Positions 40,836 to 49,140 of a stretch of 54,752 bases of DNA are shown one piece after another. This stretch comes from a virus: IMG/VR virus record IMGVR_UViG_3300042090_001160, positions 1 to 54,752 of that record; one strand, given 5' to 3'. Under the pieces are notes generated by a model, which saw only the letters and a program-made list of their open reading frames with translations, was not told where the DNA came from and did no database searches. Both the position numbers and the translations under genes were made by a program. Each line of letters opens with the position of its first letter. Position 1 is the first letter of the stretch.

Positions 40836-41816
40836 ATGAACGACTTCTATGTCTACGTTTATTTTCGCCACGACGACGGGACGCCTTGCTATGTTGGTAA
40901 AGGCAAGGGCGAGCGCTGGCGACAGTTTAAGAGCAGGAATAATCCTCGCCTTCGATCGCTAATAAGAAAAGCTGGCGGCGAGCTTCCTTGTGTAATAGTC
41001 CGTTCCGGGCTGACAGAGGCGCAGGCTTTTGAGTTTGAAAAAGCTTTCATCGTTGCGATCGGTAAAGGGAAAGCTGGCCCTCTTGTTAATTTTACTGATG
41101 GCGGCGAAGGCCCATCAAATCCTGCGCCATCAACTAGGCTAAAAATGAGAGCAGCGAAGCTTAACAGACCACAGTCTGTGGAGCACCGAGCCGCTATCGG
41201 GGCCGCTCATTTAGGGAGAAAGCGGCCGGCGTCTGTGGGAGAGAAAATCCGGGCCAGAAAAATTGGCAAAAAGCGCAGCGAGTCCGATCGCGAAGCGATG
41301 CGAAAAGGCAATAGGTCAAGAGACCCAGAGGTGCGCGCCAAGATTTCAAAAGCTACCAAGCTTGCAATGGCGGATCCGTCTCTCAGAAAAATGTTGAGTG
41401 AGGATAAGCTCGGAACAGCTTTCAGTGAATCACACAAGTTGGCCCATAAAGAGGCTGTGAACCGGTTAGGAACTAGGAAGAAAATGAGCGACGCCAAAAA
41501 GGGCAAGCCCTGGAGCGCCAAGCGCCGCGCCGCATTCGAAGCGAGAGAAAACAAAATCCCCAGCGATGAGACCAGAAGAAAACAAAGCGCCGCCTTGAAG
41601 GATAAACCCTGGAGCGCCGCTCGTCGTGCCGCTTACGAGGTTAGAAAAGTTCGGTCATCGGCACCGGCGTTCCCCCAGAACTTGGACCGGACCGATGCAA
41701 CCTCCGCCGCGACTGTTTGGCCCAAACAGCTCCGGTGCCCCCATTACCGTAGAGTGCCAGCGGATTTGAGCCCGTTGGCTGCGGCGGAGGTTCCTATTCG
41801 ATGTCTTCTTGGTTGA
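40836..41816 (+). CDS. GIY-YIG homing endonuclease with NUMOD repeats (second copy)
   Basis: The 326-aa protein opens MNDFYVYVYFRHDDG and has CYVGKGKGERW within 30 residues, the GIY-YIG core, followed by FEFEKAFIVAIG and NFTDGGEGPS. C-terminal modules repeat PASVGEKIRARKIGKK, KPWSAKRRAAFE and KPWSAARRAAYE. The second half is related to the endonuclease at 18517. Coding DNA is AT-rich compared with flanking tail genes. The last 55 residues look like read-through of flanking sequence and overlap the next gene. It is inserted between the tube gene and the chaperone region. Confidence 0.87.
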   Translation: MNDFYVYVYFRHDDGTPCYVGKGKGERWRQFKSRNNPRLRSLIRKAGGELPCVIVRSGLTEAQAFEFEKAFIVAIGKGKAGPLVNFTDGGEGPSNPAPSTRLKMRAAKLNRPQSVEHRAAIGAAHLGRKRPASVGEKIRARKIGKKRSESDREAMRKGNRSRDPEVRAKISKATKLAMADPSLRKMLSEDKLGTAFSESHKLAHKEAVNRLGTRKKMSDAKKGKPWSAKRRAAFEARENKIPSDETRRKQSAALKDKPWSAARRAAYEVRKVRSSAPAFPQNLDRTDATSAATVWPKQLRCPHYRRVPADLSPLAAAEVPIRCLLG

Positions 41817-42259
41817 TGATCGTCGCGACGTGGATCGGCCTCAGCACCCCCGGCGGCGCTCCGATGTCGTTCCACCAGTTCGCGTCGCAAAAGACTTGTG
41901 AGTTGTCGCGCGACGACATCATGCACTTTTTTCGCGGTTGGGTCGAGAAGGGTTATCTGTTCGTGATCTGCGTGAGTAGAGAGGGAAAAGATGAAAATCG
42001 ACAAGAAGCTCAATCTGGTCATCCCGATCTACGGGGAGGATGGCGACGCCCCGACGGCGTGGGTGCATTCGACCCCGATCCGCCGGGAGACGTTCGAGCG
42101 GTATCACATGGTGATCGCGAAGACGTTCGCGTCCATTTATACCGAGGGGCTGGATTTCAGGGTCGGCCCGCGCGTCGCTATGTTGCGGTTGCGCGAGATC
42201 TCGGAAGGCATGAGCCGGTGGGAAGGCCCCACGGGGGTGGAGGCCGGTCTCGTCGCTGA
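41801..42259 (+). CDS. Small exported-type protein ORF, 152 aa as open frame, about 65 aa credible
   Basis: GGAGG lies 10 bases before the ATG of MSSWLMIVATWIGLSTPGG. The first 65 residues (APMSFHQFASQKTCELSRDD, VEKGYLFVICVSREG) resemble small phage proteins with two conserved Cys. After that the frame runs without a stop for 269 bases inside the tail chaperone gene, where its Arg/Gly-rich composition looks like a shadow. A lost stop, a recent indel or a true long overlap are all possible. Confidence 0.5.
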   Translation: MSSWLMIVATWIGLSTPGGAPMSFHQFASQKTCELSRDDIMHFFRGWVEKGYLFVICVSREGKDENRQEAQSGHPDLRGGWRRPDGVGAFDPDPPGDVRAVSHGDREDVRVHLYRGAGFQGRPARRYVAVARDLGRHEPVGRPHGGGGRSRR

Positions 42260-42566
42260 GATGCGACGTCTGACGAACTTGATTATGCCCGGTCTGGAGG
42301 GACCGTTGCCGTGGCAGGTCGCGATCGACAAGGGGATGATCGATCCTGACGACAAGTCGGAGGTCGAGAACGCCGTCGCTTTTTTTACAGTCGTCTCGCA
42401 CATGCATCGCCATCACGAACTGAAGGCGATCTTGGAGGGAGTGGCTGTGATCTGGAGCGCGCAAGTCACATCCTTGAACTGTACGGAATACTCGGCTTCC
42501 TTGAAGACCTCGACCGCGGTCGAGAATTCTGGCGCGATGGCGATTCCATCGTCCATACCTTCCTAG
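41991..42566 (+). CDS. Tail assembly chaperone, 191 aa, with -1 frameshift extension
   Basis: The protein begins MKIDKKLNLVIPIYGEDGDA and ends IWSAQVTSLNCTEYSASLKT then SIPS, the usual tail chaperone pattern next to the tape measure gene. At 42380-42386 the codons GCT TTT TTT ACA contain a T TTT TTT slippery heptamer. A -1 shift there gives a second frame that stays open to the TAG at 42692-42694, yielding a 234-aa product. That frame has no ATG, GTG or TTG in its first half, so frameshifting is its likely source. This parallels the lambda G/GT arrangement, which loads the tape measure protein. Confidence 0.8.
   Translation: MKIDKKLNLVIPIYGEDGDAPTAWVHSTPIRRETFERYHMVIAKTFASIYTEGLDFRVGPRVAMLRLREISEGMSRWEGPTGVEAGLVAEMRRLTNLIMPGLEGPLPWQVAIDKGMIDPDDKSEVENAVAFFTVVSHMHRHHELKAILEGVAVIWSAQVTSLNCTEYSASLKTSTAVENSGAMAIPSSIPS
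42380..42386 (+). promoter_or_regulatory. Slippery heptamer T TTT TTT for -1 frameshifting
   Basis: Seven consecutive T bases are in the correct phase for tandem -1 slippage of two Phe tRNAs in the chaperone frame. The downstream -1 frame ends with the protein-like segment GREFWRDGDSIVHTFLEWAA and FPALSREMGWPFGSAQEF. Confidence 0.68.
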
Positions 42567-42694
42567 AGTGGGCAGCGACCGAGGGGTTCCCTGCGCTGTC
42601 GCGTGAGATGGGCTGGCCATTCGGCTCGGCCCAAGAATTCAGACACAGACATCTGCTGAGGGTTTTAGGCGCTTGGCCGTCAGAAGTATCATAG
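42387..42694 (+). CDS. Tail chaperone -1 frame extension (GT-like)
   Basis: Read in the -1 frame after the slippery site, this region adds about 102 residues to the chaperone N-terminus. Its second half (ERASHILELYGILGFLEDLD, HTFLEWAATEGFPALSREMG, RHRHLLRVLGAW) is a convincing helical domain. It continues past the main chaperone stop and overlaps the tape measure start by 22 bases. It is not an independent gene, as it lacks an initiation codon. Confidence 0.65.
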
Positions 42695-44100
42695 ACGTCG
42701 TCGTCAACACCGGAGCGTTCCAGCGCTTCGCGGCGATGTATCAGCGCTATCACCAGACGCTGCCAGCGAACGCATTGGCGTGGCAGCAGATCAACTCACG
42801 GGTGAATAGCGCGCAGAATTCGATGCGGTCGTTTCAGGCATCGTCTGCAGCTTCGTCTTCTTACTGGCGCACGATCGCGGCTCACACCGCCAGCGTCGCC
42901 AGTTCGCTCAAGTCCGCGACAGACTCACTATTGAGATGGGCGTCGATTTCATCGATCATCGGCGGTCTGCTAGGCGTCGGCAGCCTATTCGGCCTTGAAC
43001 ACCTTGCTGCCAACGTAGGTCGTGGTCGGCGTGAATCCGAGGGCGTCGGCACCTCCTACGGCCAGCAGCGCGCATTCGAACTGACATACGGCCGGTTCGT
43101 CGACTCCGGTTTCCTTAACAGGATCGGCGAGTCGACCAGCGACCCAACGCGCAGTTGGGTTCTTCGCCGGCTCGGCGCAACACAAGGTGCCTTGTCCGGA
43201 GGCAACTCGGTCGACATCGCGCGGCAGATCTTGCCAGCGCTGCAGCAGTTCGCCAAGAATACGCCGGTCAGTCAGCTGGGCCTGCTCGCCAAGGCGTTCC
43301 ACTATACGGACGTCATCTCGCTTGAAGAACTGAAGCGCCTGCGGGCCGCGCAGCCTGGTGAGTTTGGTCAGCTTGGTCAAGAATTTGGTGGTCGCGTGCA
43401 GCGCTTCGCTCGTGATCCGCAGCTCGAGAAGGCTTATCAGGATTTTGACAATACCTTAAAGGATGCAGGCGAGTCGATCGAGAACGCTTTCGTCAAGGGC
43501 GTCGCTCCGCTGATACCGAGTTTCACGGAATTGTCGAAGGTGCTGTCGGACATCGTTCTTCGGTTCTTTAAGGAGATTAAACCGGAGGACGTTTCTAAGC
43601 TAGGAACGAAGATCAAGGAGTTCGCCGACTATCTCGGCAGCGACGAGTTCAAGCAAAAACTCGAATTCTTCATCGGCAAGGTAGAAGAACTCGGCGGCAT
43701 CCTTGTCAAGCTGATCGAAAAACTTGGCTTCTTTGTTTCGCCAGAAACGTCCCCGGCTGCCCCTGTCGGCAAACACAAGATGAGTCTTAAGGAGAGCTTA
43801 CAGAAACCTGGCGGCGGAGGCTTCTGGGACTACATCGGTGGAACAGAAGTCGACGACGCCAATACGACTGTCCCGCTGCCGCGTCCTCGTCCCAGCGTAT
43901 TCGGCAACGTCGCCAAGCCAGATACCAACCCGCGCATCGGCGCGGGCGCTAACAACATGGGCGAGAATTTCAATAACTACTGGAACGCCTCGGTGCCGCA
44001 AATCAAGAACCAGTCTTCGCAGGAGGTCACAGTGACAGTGCAATCGCCGGCCGGCGCTTCGGTGCCGCGTGCGGCCTCGCAGATCGGAACGGCGCCGTAA
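42673..44100 (+). CDS. Tape measure protein, 475 aa
   Basis: The start is TTG within the chaperone extension (MAVRSIIDVVVNTGAFQRFA). The protein is Gln/Ser/Ala rich and helical, with one or two membrane-like segments (WASISSIIGGLLGVGSLFGL near residues 90-108), then amphipathic helices (FKQKLEFFIGKVEELGGIL) and a Pro-rich disordered end. Position after the chaperone and before baseplate genes is diagnostic. At about 0.15 nm per residue it predicts a tail of roughly 70 nm, short but normal for small myoviruses. Confidence 0.82.
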   Translation: MAVRSIIDVVVNTGAFQRFAAMYQRYHQTLPANALAWQQINSRVNSAQNSMRSFQASSAASSSYWRTIAAHTASVASSLKSATDSLLRWASISSIIGGLLGVGSLFGLEHLAANVGRGRRESEGVGTSYGQQRAFELTYGRFVDSGFLNRIGESTSDPTRSWVLRRLGATQGALSGGNSVDIARQILPALQQFAKNTPVSQLGLLAKAFHYTDVISLEELKRLRAAQPGEFGQLGQEFGGRVQRFARDPQLEKAYQDFDNTLKDAGESIENAFVKGVAPLIPSFTELSKVLSDIVLRFFKEIKPEDVSKLGTKIKEFADYLGSDEFKQKLEFFIGKVEELGGILVKLIEKLGFFVSPETSPAAPVGKHKMSLKESLQKPGGGGFWDYIGGTEVDDANTTVPLPRPRPSVFGNVAKPDTNPRIGAGANNMGENFNNYWNASVPQIKNQSSQEVTVTVQSPAGASVPRAASQIGTAP

Positions 44101-44101
44101 C

Positions 44102-44836
44102 ATGGGCTCTTCCTACCCCGCCGGTCTCGCGGCATTCAAACTCGCATGTCAGTTGAGTCCCATCATCTTGACCAACGGGCTGGCGCAGTTTTTCCCATTC
44201 AACATGCTGCCGATCATCGTGTTCACGCAGGCGGCGGACTTCACGCTCGGCATCTTGTCTGGCCAGTCGCCGGTCGATCTCGACAGTTACTTCGCCAACT
44301 TCCAGCCGCTCTCCGGCGCGACGCTGATCGACAACCAGTACGGCACCTATCCGCTCGGCAGTCAGCAGGTCGCCGCCAACGCGGTGATCGTACAGCCGCT
44401 GCGGGTGTCGCTCTCGATGTTGATCCCGGTGCAGGAGCCGTTGGGGTACGCTGCGAAAGCACTGACGATGTACGCGCTGCAGGCGGCGATTTCGTCGCAC
44501 GTCTCGCAAGGCGGCACCTTTACCGTCGTGACGCCGAGCTACATTTACACGAACTGTCTGCTGCTGAGCCTGCGCGACATTTCCGGTGGCGCGACCAAGC
44601 AGAGCCAGTATGAATGGGCGTGGGACTTCTTTCAGCCGCTCCTCACCGCGAACCAGATCCAGCAGTCACAGTCGTCGTTGATGCAACAGATCACGAACGC
44701 GGCGACTGGTTCAGCGAACCCGAGCTACTCCGGGCTGAGCACGGCGACGCCGCTGGCTGGCTCTGGTGCGGGATTGCTGCCCGCTTCGACCAGCCTCACC
44801 GGCTCTAGCGCCGGGCAGTCGATACCGAATTCATGA
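44102..44836 (+). CDS. Tail/baseplate protein, 244 aa
   Basis: The ATG follows the tape measure stop by one base. The sequence has beta/alpha segments (FPFNMLPIIVFTQAADFTLG, LSMLIPVQEPLGYAAKALTM, FTVVTPSYIYTNCLLLSLRD) and a Ser/Gly/Thr-rich tail. Its place directly after the tape measure gene and its length match the baseplate or tail-tip adaptor of Bcep-like phages. It ends in an ATGA overlap. Confidence 0.6.
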   Translation: MGSSYPAGLAAFKLACQLSPIILTNGLAQFFPFNMLPIIVFTQAADFTLGILSGQSPVDLDSYFANFQPLSGATLIDNQYGTYPLGSQQVAANAVIVQPLRVSLSMLIPVQEPLGYAAKALTMYALQAAISSHVSQGGTFTVVTPSYIYTNCLLLSLRDISGGATKQSQYEWAWDFFQPLLTANQIQQSQSSLMQQITNAATGSANPSYSGLSTATPLAGSGAGLLPASTSLTGSSAGQSIPNS

Positions 44837-45342
44837 CCACGACCTACGCCTTCCAGCCCTCGTCTCAGGCGCCGTTCCAATTCCAGCCGACGCTCGATGG
44901 CGAGGTCTACAACTGCACCGTGACGTGGAATCTGTTCCGCGGCGGGCAAGGGTCGACTTCGCCTTACTACCTGAACATCTACGCGCTCGACGGAACGTTG
45001 ATCGTTTCTCGCGCGCTGGTGGCGTCGCCAGTCGGCATCACGCTGCAGAACCTGTTCTGGGCGAACGGACGCGCTTACGTCACGACTTCGTCGCCGCATG
45101 GCTACCCTGTGGGCACCATCGTCGACCTGTCGCTGACTGGCAACCTGCCATCTGCCTACAGCGGCATCTTCGAGTGCCTAATCACCGGACCGAGCACGTT
45201 CTGGTTCGAGGTAATGCCGAACCCCGGCCCGTTCACGCAGCTCGGCGTCGTCACCTACGACATCAACCTCGCTGAACAATATTTTCAGACCTCAACGCTG
45301 GTGTTCCGCGATGGGGTGAATAACTTCGAGGTGAATCCATGA
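44833..45342 (+). CDS. Baseplate plug-like protein (Pam3 gp18-like) with inserted HGY module, 169 aa
   Basis: The flanks match the cyanophage Pam3 baseplate plug gp18 pattern: F-x-P-T-L-D-G-E-V-Y-N-C-T-V-T-W-N at the start and YFQTSTLVFRDGVNNFEVNP at the end. Residues about 69-132 are an insertion (GRAYVTTSSPHGYPVGTIVD, SAYSGIFECLITGPSTFWFE) homologous to the module in the sheath and J-like proteins. An inserted domain in a small plug protein is unusual. It would sit at the distal tube end. Confidence 0.62.
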   Translation: MTTTYAFQPSSQAPFQFQPTLDGEVYNCTVTWNLFRGGQGSTSPYYLNIYALDGTLIVSRALVASPVGITLQNLFWANGRAYVTTSSPHGYPVGTIVDLSLTGNLPSAYSGIFECLITGPSTFWFEVMPNPGPFTQLGVVTYDINLAEQYFQTSTLVFRDGVNNFEVNP

Positions 45343-45488
45343 ACGCCAAAGAGAGAATTATTCAGTGGGCGAAGGATCACTGGGGCTTCATCCTAGAAGA
45401 TGACGACGATACATCCATCGAAGATTTGTTGGAACAACTCGTATCAGCTGTTCGCGAATACGATTTGCAGCAGCTCGGTGGCGAATGA
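45339..45488 (+). CDS. Small acidic protein, 49 aa
   Basis: This gene is supported by ATGA overlaps on both sides. It reads MNAKERIIQWAKDHWGFILE then DDDDTSIEDLLEQLVSAVRE and ends QQLGGE. It is helical, acidic at its centre and has two Trp. It may be an assembly factor for the baseplate hub. No family is recognised. Confidence 0.62.
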   Translation: MNAKERIIQWAKDHWGFILEDDDDTSIEDLLEQLVSAVREYDLQQLGGE

Positions 45489-46483
45489 GGTTCTACTCCA
45501 TCACTATAACCGATCCCAACAGCGGCAAGGTTGTTGTGCCGAGCGCGTTCGCGTCGCTGAACCTCGGTGGCGCGAGCTATACGTCGTTCGCGAACAACCA
45601 GACCTACACTGCGGCGCTGGACGTGGAGATCGACGCCTTCGTGGCCGACTTCGACACGCCGTCGTCCGACGCTGGCGCTTACGTGCGCATCTGGGGCGTG
45701 TCGCTGCAGGAGATTCAGCAGTCGGCGAACCTGAACAACTTCAACATCTCAGTGTCGGGGGGGTTTCAGAAAGGCTTGCCGCTTGCCAATCCGTCGCAGA
45801 GCGGAGTGCTATTCACCGGCTTCATCCAGCAGTGCATCGGCAACTGGATCGGCACCGCGATGACGCTCGACCTGATTGTGCTGCCCGGCAACAATCCGCA
45901 AGCGTCGCAGCCGATGAACATCTCGTTCAATTGGCCACAGGGGACGCCGTTCTCGGATGCCATCAAGCAGTGCCTCAACACCGCATTCCCCGGTTACACC
46001 ATCAACGTCAACGTGTCGTCGAACCTCGTCAACCCGCAGGGCGACCAGCACGACGTCAAAAGCGATATGCAGAGCTTCTGCAACTACATCAACGGATTGA
46101 CACAGCCGATCATCGGCGGCAAATACGCTGGGGTGAAGATTTCGCAATCGGGCAAGACGATCAACGTGACCGACCTCACGCAATCGTCCGGCACACCGAC
46201 CACGGTGCTGTTCCAAGACCTCATCGGCCAGCCGACCTGGATCGACGTGGCGACGATTCAGTTCAAATGTCCGATGCGCGCGGACATCAAGTGGGGCAGC
46301 CAGATTAAGATGGACCCGAAGGGCGTCATCGCTACGACGACGCCGGTGTCGCAATCACAAACGCGCGACAAATCGGTGTTTCAGGGCAACTTCACCGTCA
46401 TCCAGATGAGGCACGTCGGGCACTTTCGCTCGCCGTCTCCTGATGCCTGGGTGACGGTGTTCGACGCGGTGCAGTCGTCCTGA
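45485..46483 (+). CDS. Baseplate hub protein, 332 aa
   Basis: The protein begins MRFYSITITDPNSGKVVVPS and shows alternating beta strands with FNWPQGTPFSDAIKQCLNTA near the middle and a C-terminal FQGNFTVIQMRHVGHFRSPS. This arrangement, directly before a gp138/gpV-like spike gene, is that of the gp27/gpD-type hub which trimerises under the tube. Similarity is by pattern and order rather than a single motif. Confidence 0.65.
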   Translation: MRFYSITITDPNSGKVVVPSAFASLNLGGASYTSFANNQTYTAALDVEIDAFVADFDTPSSDAGAYVRIWGVSLQEIQQSANLNNFNISVSGGFQKGLPLANPSQSGVLFTGFIQQCIGNWIGTAMTLDLIVLPGNNPQASQPMNISFNWPQGTPFSDAIKQCLNTAFPGYTINVNVSSNLVNPQGDQHDVKSDMQSFCNYINGLTQPIIGGKYAGVKISQSGKTINVTDLTQSSGTPTTVLFQDLIGQPTWIDVATIQFKCPMRADIKWGSQIKMDPKGVIATTTPVSQSQTRDKSVFQGNFTVIQMRHVGHFRSPSPDAWVTVFDAVQSS

Positions 46484-46539
46484 CCGACAACGCCCAGAAA
46501 ACGCCGACCGCGCAATACCTCTCGCAGTTCGCGCAGAAG

Positions 46540-47205
46540 GTGGTGCAGCGTTTCTTGCAGCAACTCGGCTTGTCGCTACCGGGGCAGGTGACGGCCGTCG
46601 CCGGCTCGATCGTCACGGCACAGTTCAACGTCACGTCGCAGCAGAACCTGCCAACGCGCAAAATGCCGATGGCAGGGCCGGAGTGGATTCGTTACCCCAC
46701 GCAGGTCGGAGATCTCGGCGTTGCGGTGGCGGTCAGCGCGTCGCTCGGTCCAGCGTCCGGGCTCGGAAGTGGAATGCCGAGCCTGCAACAAAAGCAGGGC
46801 AACCTAGCCAACCTATTCTGGATGCCGATCTCGAGCGCGAACTGGTCGCCGACCGACGACGCGACCAAGGTCGTCGTCTACGGACCCACTGGTGTCGTCA
46901 TCCGCACCAAGGACAGCACAGTCAAGATCGTCGTGGACGAGACAGCCGGCGTAACTGTGACGCTGCCGGGCGGCGTTCCGATGACCGTCAACGGGAACCT
47001 CATCGTCAACGGCAACATTGAGCTGAGCGGCACGATAGAAGGAACAGGCGGCGGCACCTACGCCGGCAACATCCAGACGTCCGGCGACGTCATCGCCGGC
47101 TACGGCGGCGCGGACCAGGTCGGACTGCAGACGCACACTCATGACTACACGAAGCCGGCGACGGGAACGACGACGCCGACCGGTTCACCGAACGCGGGGA
47201 CATGA
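46540..47205 (+). CDS. Baseplate spike, Gp138/GpV-like
   Basis: I use the GTG at 46540, giving MVQRFLQQLGLSLPGQVTAV; a CTG at 46480 in CTGA overlap would add 20 plausible residues. The N-terminal OB-like region (AVAGSIVTAQFNVTSQQNLP) leads to a triple beta-helix (TGVVIRTKDSTVKIVVDETA, VNGNLIVNGNIELSGT) and a tip with LQTHTHDY. The H-x-H at the tip resembles the iron-binding apex of P2 gpV and phi92 gp138, which sharpens the membrane-piercing needle. Confidence 0.78.
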   Translation: MVQRFLQQLGLSLPGQVTAVAGSIVTAQFNVTSQQNLPTRKMPMAGPEWIRYPTQVGDLGVAVAVSASLGPASGLGSGMPSLQQKQGNLANLFWMPISSANWSPTDDATKVVVYGPTGVVIRTKDSTVKIVVDETAGVTVTLPGGVPMTVNGNLIVNGNIELSGTIEGTGGGTYAGNIQTSGDVIAGYGGADQVGLQTHTHDYTKPATGTTTPTGSPNAGT

Positions 47206-47600
47206 TGCGCACCTGGGGCCGCGTAGGTCAAGTCAACGGCGTCGGCGGTACGTGGACGGAGATCATCACTGATCCCGTCACCGGCGACAACAGCTACGTG
47301 TGGCTCACCACGCTCATTCAGGTGCTCAAGCTCGGACGCAATGAGTCGCCGTTCTACGCCAACTACGGAATTCCGGCGCAGCAGTCCGTGGTGCAGCAGA
47401 TCTTCCCGGACCTGTTCGTCGCGCTGACGCAGCAGCAGTTCGCGCAGTATTTCGCCTCGCTCGTCATCTCTAAGCAGCCGGCCTACACCGTACAGGGCGT
47501 CGCCTACCCGAACTATCAGGTCAACGTGACGCTCCTCAACGGCACGCCGATCAATCCCTTCACCGTCACCGCCCCGGCCACAACGCAGATTCCGACATGA
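47202..47600 (+). CDS. Baseplate wedge protein, gp25/W-like analogue, 132 aa
   Basis: The protein begins MMRTWGRVGQVNGVGGTWTE, with YVWLTTLIQVLKLGRNESPF, GIPAQQSVVQQIFPDLFVAL and a beta-rich end (VQGVAYPNYQVNVTLLNG). Length and position just before the J-like gene correspond to the gp25/W wedge. The lysozyme-like fold of gp25 is not evident by eye, so it may be a functional analogue as in Bcep-type phages. Confidence 0.62.
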   Translation: MMRTWGRVGQVNGVGGTWTEIITDPVTGDNSYVWLTTLIQVLKLGRNESPFYANYGIPAQQSVVQQIFPDLFVALTQQQFAQYFASLVISKQPAYTVQGVAYPNYQVNVTLLNGTPINPFTVTAPATTQIPT

Positions 47601-47716
47601 CCAAAGACCAGTTCAAGGCAATCTTGATCGGCTTGCTCGAATCGCGCGACAAGAAAGCGCTCAGCGCCTTGGCCGAGGTTGTCGCGGGCGAAGTAAATAA
47701 GTCGAGGAAGCGATGA
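47597..47716 (+). CDS. Small helical protein, 39 aa
   Basis: Coupled by ATGA on both sides, the gene reads MTKDQFKAILIGLLESRDKK and ends VNKSRKR. It looks like one or two amphipathic helices with a basic tail. It lies between the wedge and J-like genes. No known counterpart is evident to me. Confidence 0.58.
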   Translation: MTKDQFKAILIGLLESRDKKALSALAEVVAGEVNKSRKR

Positions 47717-49140
47717 CAATCACCCTCGTCGATGACGTTCCTGTGGTAGTGTCGAGCGCCGGAGCGGTGCCGACGCCGCCCGCGACGATCCAGGCGAACC
47801 TGATCGCCGACGTGTCCGCGATTAACCCCGGTTATACGGCAGACCTGCCCGGCAGCCTGATCGAGGACATTGCAGACACGCAGGTCGCCGGCCTCGCGCA
47901 ATGCGATCAAGCAGTCGTCGACACCATCAACTCGCTCACCCCGCTCGGCGCCAACGATTTCCTATTGCTCCAGCTCGGCTCGATCTACGGCACCACGCCG
48001 GGCACGCCGACCAACACCTCGGTCCTCGTCGTGTTCTCGGGCGCCGCCGGACAGGCGATCAACCAGGGCATCATCCTGAGCGACGGCACTTATCAGTACG
48101 TCACGCAGGAAGGCACGACGATCGGCACCGGCGGAACTTCGCCCTCGGTGCTGGCCATCGCAATCATGACCGGCTCCTGGGTGGTCTCGCCGGGCACCGT
48201 GACGACGATCGTGACCTCGATTACGCCGGCCGTGACCGTCACCAACCCCCTCGCCGGCACACCAGGCGTGGCCACCGGTGAGACTTCGACCTCCTACCGC
48301 GCCCGAACCATCCAGGCCGGCCAGGCCGTCGCTACGGGCTCGCCGCAGCTCCTGAAGACCACGCTCTACAACGTCCCGAACGTCCAAGTCCGGCTGGTCA
48401 CGGTTCGGCAGGCCAACGGCGGTTGGGAGGTGATCTGCGGCGGGGGCGACCCTTATGCGATCGGGAACGCCATCTACCGGTCCGGCGTCGACATCTCGTT
48501 GCTGGTCGGGTCAGTCCTCGCGGTGACGAACATCACTCAGGCCAACCCCGGCGTCGTCACGACGAACCTGAACCATGGCTACGCTAATGGACAGGTGATC
48601 AACATCGCGGGCGTCCTCGGCATGACCGCGGTGAACAACGTCCCGCTGACGATCACCGTGCTCACGCCGACTACGTTTTCGATCGGCGTTAATACGTCCG
48701 GCTACGGCGCCTACATCTCTGGCGGTGTCGTGACGCCGAACCTGCGCAACCAGCAGGTCGCGATCACCGACTTCCCCGACACCTACGAGCTGACCTACGT
48801 GGTTCCGCCGCTGCAGGCGGTCGCCGGGACGGTGACGTGGAACACGACACTGACCAGCTTCATTTCGCCGGCCACGGTTCAGAGCCTCGCCAATCCAGCG
48901 CTAGTGAGCTACGTCAATAGCCTCTACGTCGGTCAGCCGCTCAACCTTGACGTGATGGCAGCGACGTTCGGCGCGGCGGTGGCGTCTTCGATCCCGCCGG
49001 AGTTCGTCACACGGCTGGTATTCAATCTCTCCGTCAACGGCGTCTCGATGTCGCCGACCGCCGGGACCGTCATCATTCCCGGAGACCCCGAGAGCTATTT
49101 CAACGCTGTCAGCAACGCCTTCATCATCGTGCAGGGATGA
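47713..49140 (+). CDS. Baseplate J-like protein with inserted HGY module, 475 aa
   Basis: The N-terminus has the J-like opening (PATIQANLIADVSAINPGYT, LPGSLIEDIADTQVAGLAQC). Then come GANDFLLLQLGSIYGTTPGT and ETSTSYRARTIQAGQAVATG, which match the gp6/J wedge family. Residues about 273-345 (VTNITQANPGVVTTNLNHGY, TPTTFSIGVNT) form the HGY module, inserted before VAITDFPDTYELTYVVPPLQ. The protein joins wedges into the baseplate ring. Its length is normal if the insertion is removed. Confidence 0.8.
   Translation: MTITLVDDVPVVVSSAGAVPTPPATIQANLIADVSAINPGYTADLPGSLIEDIADTQVAGLAQCDQAVVDTINSLTPLGANDFLLLQLGSIYGTTPGTPTNTSVLVVFSGAAGQAINQGIILSDGTYQYVTQEGTTIGTGGTSPSVLAIAIMTGSWVVSPGTVTTIVTSITPAVTVTNPLAGTPGVATGETSTSYRARTIQAGQAVATGSPQLLKTTLYNVPNVQVRLVTVRQANGGWEVICGGGDPYAIGNAIYRSGVDISLLVGSVLAVTNITQANPGVVTTNLNHGYANGQVINIAGVLGMTAVNNVPLTITVLTPTTFSIGVNTSGYGAYISGGVVTPNLRNQQVAITDFPDTYELTYVVPPLQAVAGTVTWNTTLTSFISPATVQSLANPALVSYVNSLYVGQPLNLDVMAATFGAAVASSIPPEFVTRLVFNLSVNGVSMSPTAGTVIIPGDPESYFNAVSNAFIIVQG

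Noticed and set aside
40713-41816. Group I intron holding the second endonuclease
   Set aside because: Both flanking genes are intact and end or start normally. I cannot identify intron core segments, so a free-standing endonuclease is simpler.
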